From Agrobacterium albertimagni AOL15 (GTDB lineage Bacteria > Pseudomonadota > Alphaproteobacteria > Rhizobiales > Rhizobiaceae): DNA of 64,000 nt. The notes under the pieces are model-generated. The model saw only the letters and a list, made by a program, of their open reading frames with translations. It was not told the origin of the DNA and did not search any database. This document shows positions 62,126 to 64,000 of this stretch, one piece after another; the first letter of the stretch is position 1, and each line of letters opens with the position of its first letter. The stretch lies in assembly GCF_000300855.1 (NCBI RefSeq), contig NZ_ALJF01000010.1, positions 248,001-312,000 of the forward strand, given 5' to 3'. Made by a program: the position numbers and the translations under genes.

Positions 62126-62677
62126 ATGTTCACGACACTTGCCATTCTTACCGCCATCGGCGCCTATCTCGTCTTCATCTACAACGGCCTGGTGAAGGCC
62201 CGGCAGATGGCCGAGGAAGCCTGGTCGGGCATCGACGTGCAGCTGAAGCGTCGCGCCGATCTCATTCCCAACCTGATCGAAACGGTGAAGGGCTATGCCA
62301 CCCACGAGAAGGGCACGCTGGAAAGCGTTGTCGAGCTGCGCAACAAGGCGCAGGCCGTACCGGCGGGCGATGTCGCCGGTCGTGCTGCCGCTGAAGGCCT
62401 GCTGGGTGCAGCGCTGGGCAAGATCATTGCGCTTGCCGAAGCCTATCCCGATCTCAAGGCCAATGAAAACTTCATCGAATTGCAGCGCTCGCTGGAAACG
62501 GTCGAAGGCGAGATCCAGATGTCGCGCCGCTATTACAATGGTGCCGCCCGCGATCTGAACGTCAAGGTCGAGAGCTTCCCCAACAACCTCGTTGCCGGCC
62601 AGTTCGGCTTCTCGAAGAAACCCTATTTCGAGATTGCCAACGAGGCCGACCGTGCGGTACCGACGGTCAAGTTCTGA
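62126..62677 (+). CDS. LemA family protein
   Basis: 183 residues from the ATG at 62126; a GTG at 62096 would add 10. An N-terminal membrane helix (MFTTLAILTAIGAYLVFIYNGLV) is followed by the LemA core KARQMAEEAWSGIDVQLKRRADLIPNLIETVKGYATHEK and the ENFIELQRSLETVEGEIQMSRRYYN signature. Envelope protein of unknown mechanism, often linked with DUF2207 and peptidase genes. aroA follows after 35 bp. Confidence 0.94.
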   Translation: MFTTLAILTAIGAYLVFIYNGLVKARQMAEEAWSGIDVQLKRRADLIPNLIETVKGYATHEKGTLESVVELRNKAQAVPAGDVAGRAAAEGLLGAALGKIIALAEAYPDLKANENFIELQRSLETVEGEIQMSRRYYNGAARDLNVKVESFPNNLVAGQFGFSKKPYFEIANEADRAVPTVKF

Positions 62678-62712
62678 CGTCCAAACAAGGACGCGCTTGA
62701 GAGACCGGATTC

Positions 62713-63978
62713 ATGAAGACTGACAGTGTGACCATCCTCCCGCCCACCCATGCCCTGACCGGCAAGGTGAGCCCTCCGGGTTCGAAATCGATCACCAACC
62801 GCGCGCTTCTCTTGGCAGGTCTCGCCAAAGGCACAAGCCGCCTGACCGGCGCGCTGAAGAGCGACGACACGCGCTATATGGCTGAAGCGCTCCGCCAGAT
62901 GGGTGTGACCGTAGACGAACCGGATGCTACCACCTTCGTCGTCACCAGCACGGGCGAGTTGAAGTCGCCAGCCGAAGCGCTTTTTCTTGGCAATGCCGGC
63001 ACCGCCACCCGCTTTCTCACCGCTGCCCTCGCTTTGGGCAAGGGCCGCTATATCGTTGATGGCGACGAGCATATGCGCAAGCGGCCGATCAAGCCGCTGG
63101 TCGAGGCGCTGCAGTCGCTCGGCGTGGCCATCGCAGCGCCCTCGGGCTGCCCGCCGGTCGCGATCGACGCAAACGGCGCCTTCAAGAAGAACCACGTCGT
63201 CATCGATGCCGGCCTGTCAAGCCAGTATGTCTCGGCCCTGCAGATGGCGGCGGCCTGCGGTTCGGAGCCGTTCACGATCGAGCTTGCCGGTGCCGATATC
63301 GGCGCTCGCGGTTACATCGATCTGACGCTGTCGGCCATGCGCGCCTTCGGTGCCAAGGTCGAGCAGCCGACGCCATCGTCCTGGGTCATCCAGCCGACCG
63401 GTTACACCGCGACCGATTTCCACATCGAGCCGGATGCCTCCGCCGCTACCTATCTCTGGGGCGCGGAAGTGCTGACCAAGGGCCAGATCGATATCGGCAC
63501 GCCATCGGACGCTTTCACTCAGCCGGATGCCAAGGCCTATGACGTAATCGCCCAGTTTCCCAACATGCCCGCCGTCATCGACGGCAGCCAGATGCAGGAT
63601 GCAATCCCGACGATTGCCGTGCTCGCCGCCTTCAACGCCACACCTGTGCGCTTCGTCGGCATTGAGAACCTGCGCGTCAAGGAATGCGACCGCATCCGCG
63701 CCGTCTCGACGGGCCTCAACAACATCCGCGAAGGTTTGGCCAGGGAAGAGGGCGACGATCTCTTGGTCTTCTCTGACCCCGCGCTCGCCGGCCAGTCGCT
63801 GCCGGCCGAGATCGACACCTTTGCCGATCACCGCATCGCCATGAGCTTTGCGCTCGCGGGCCTGAAGATCCGCGACATCACCATTCTCGACCCCGGCTGC
63901 GTGGCCAAGACCTATCCCGGCTACTGGGATGCGCTCGCTTCGCTCGGTGTCGAACTCGTCAGGAACGACCCGAAATGA
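62713..63978 (+). CDS. aroA: 3-phosphoshikimate 1-carboxyvinyltransferase (EPSP synthase), class-I-like, not CP4-type
   Basis: 421 residues. EPSP synthase fold with PPGSKSITNRALLLAGLA (Lys24, Ser25, Arg30), LGNAGTATRFL (93-102), DGDEHMRKRPIKPLVEAL, SQYVSALQMA, Asp in QDAIPTIAVL, RVKECDRIRAV and DHRIAMSFALAGL: all substrate-binding motifs are intact. Rhizobial housekeeping EPSP synthase is of the longer CP4 class (about 450 residues with GNAATGCR); this one follows the E. coli-like numbering, but with Thr at 99 and Phe at 101 where E. coli has Met and Pro. It may be a second paralogue or a specialised homologue. The stop overlaps the next start (ATGA). Confidence 0.92.
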   Translation: MKTDSVTILPPTHALTGKVSPPGSKSITNRALLLAGLAKGTSRLTGALKSDDTRYMAEALRQMGVTVDEPDATTFVVTSTGELKSPAEALFLGNAGTATRFLTAALALGKGRYIVDGDEHMRKRPIKPLVEALQSLGVAIAAPSGCPPVAIDANGAFKKNHVVIDAGLSSQYVSALQMAAACGSEPFTIELAGADIGARGYIDLTLSAMRAFGAKVEQPTPSSWVIQPTGYTATDFHIEPDASAATYLWGAEVLTKGQIDIGTPSDAFTQPDAKAYDVIAQFPNMPAVIDGSQMQDAIPTIAVLAAFNATPVRFVGIENLRVKECDRIRAVSTGLNNIREGLAREEGDDLLVFSDPALAGQSLPAEIDTFADHRIAMSFALAGLKIRDITILDPGCVAKTYPGYWDALASLGVELVRNDPK

Positions 63979-64000
63979 CCACGCTTCTTCGCCTGTGCTC
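63975..64000 (+). CDS. start of next gene (truncated by window end)
   Basis: The ATG overlaps the aroA stop (ATGA). The first eight codons read MTTLLRLC. From rhizobial lemA neighbourhoods a DUF2207 membrane protein is expected, but the visible part is too short to say. Confidence 0.45.

Overview
The window is a chromosomal segment of a Rhizobiaceae-type alphaproteobacterium (Rhizobium/Agrobacterium/Ciceribacter neighbourhood). Four things point there: the CIRCE-controlled groESL operon, whose operator reads CTGGCACTC-N9-GAGTGCTAA; the split b/b' F0 ATP synthase operon atpI-B-E-F'-F; the lipid A/Kdo block waaA - lpxK - DUF2093 - mutL; and a RIME-like palindromic intergenic repeat of the kind common in rhizobial genomes. 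Coding density is about 90 percent, codon use is uniformly GC-rich except in one patch of ileS, and no rRNA, tRNA, CRISPR array, prophage or insertion sequence was seen. The layout is mostly housekeeping with a few accessory islands.

1-10.6 kb: a partial DoxX gene, a GST, an uncharacterised gene, a lytic transglycosylase, groEL-groES with a heat-shock promoter and CIRCE, a chromate transporter, a HAD phosphatase, ribF, a two-gene YeeE/YedE sulfur-transport pair and an orphan BrnA-like gene. 10.6-29 kb: ileS (with an atypical patch in its editing domain), lipoprotein, GNAT enzyme, tadA, rluB, rsmD, patatin lipase, Kef-type antiporter, pmbA/tldE, a CysQ/IMPase-type phosphatase, DUF4170, waaA, HAD, lpxK, DUF2093 and mutL.

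29-41 kb is the most accessory part. It holds a PAS/receiver protein without a kinase domain, followed by a GGDEF-EAL protein. Next is a LysR-controlled pair encoding a non-pyrrolysine MttB-family methyltransferase and a trimethylamine-dehydrogenase-like flavoprotein, probably for demethylating a quaternary amine. Then come a PRC-barrel protein, an SMP-30 lactonase and a LuxR-type regulator. 41-46 kb: mrp/apbC, corA, kup and a SleB-type cell-wall hydrolase. 46-60 kb: the F0 operon, rnhB, a PA0069-type radical SAM protein, a small glycosyltransferase, moaB-ispE-TPR, a long-chain polyprenyl diphosphate synthase, DUF2007, a TrmN6-type methyltransferase, an S49 peptidase and an HWE histidine kinase. 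60-64 kb: glyQ, a HigBA-type toxin-antitoxin pair on the opposite strand, lemA and a class-I-like aroA that is not the CP4-type enzyme usual in this family.

The best candidates for less described biology are the MttB/flavoprotein operon with its palindromic LysR operator, the kinase-less PAS-receiver plus EAL pair, the leaderless-looking toxin-antitoxin promoter, the duplicated groEL tail, the mosaic ileS and the second-type AroA. Many start codons were reassigned from ribosome-binding sites and family starts. Function calls rest on motif recognition by eye, not database searches.
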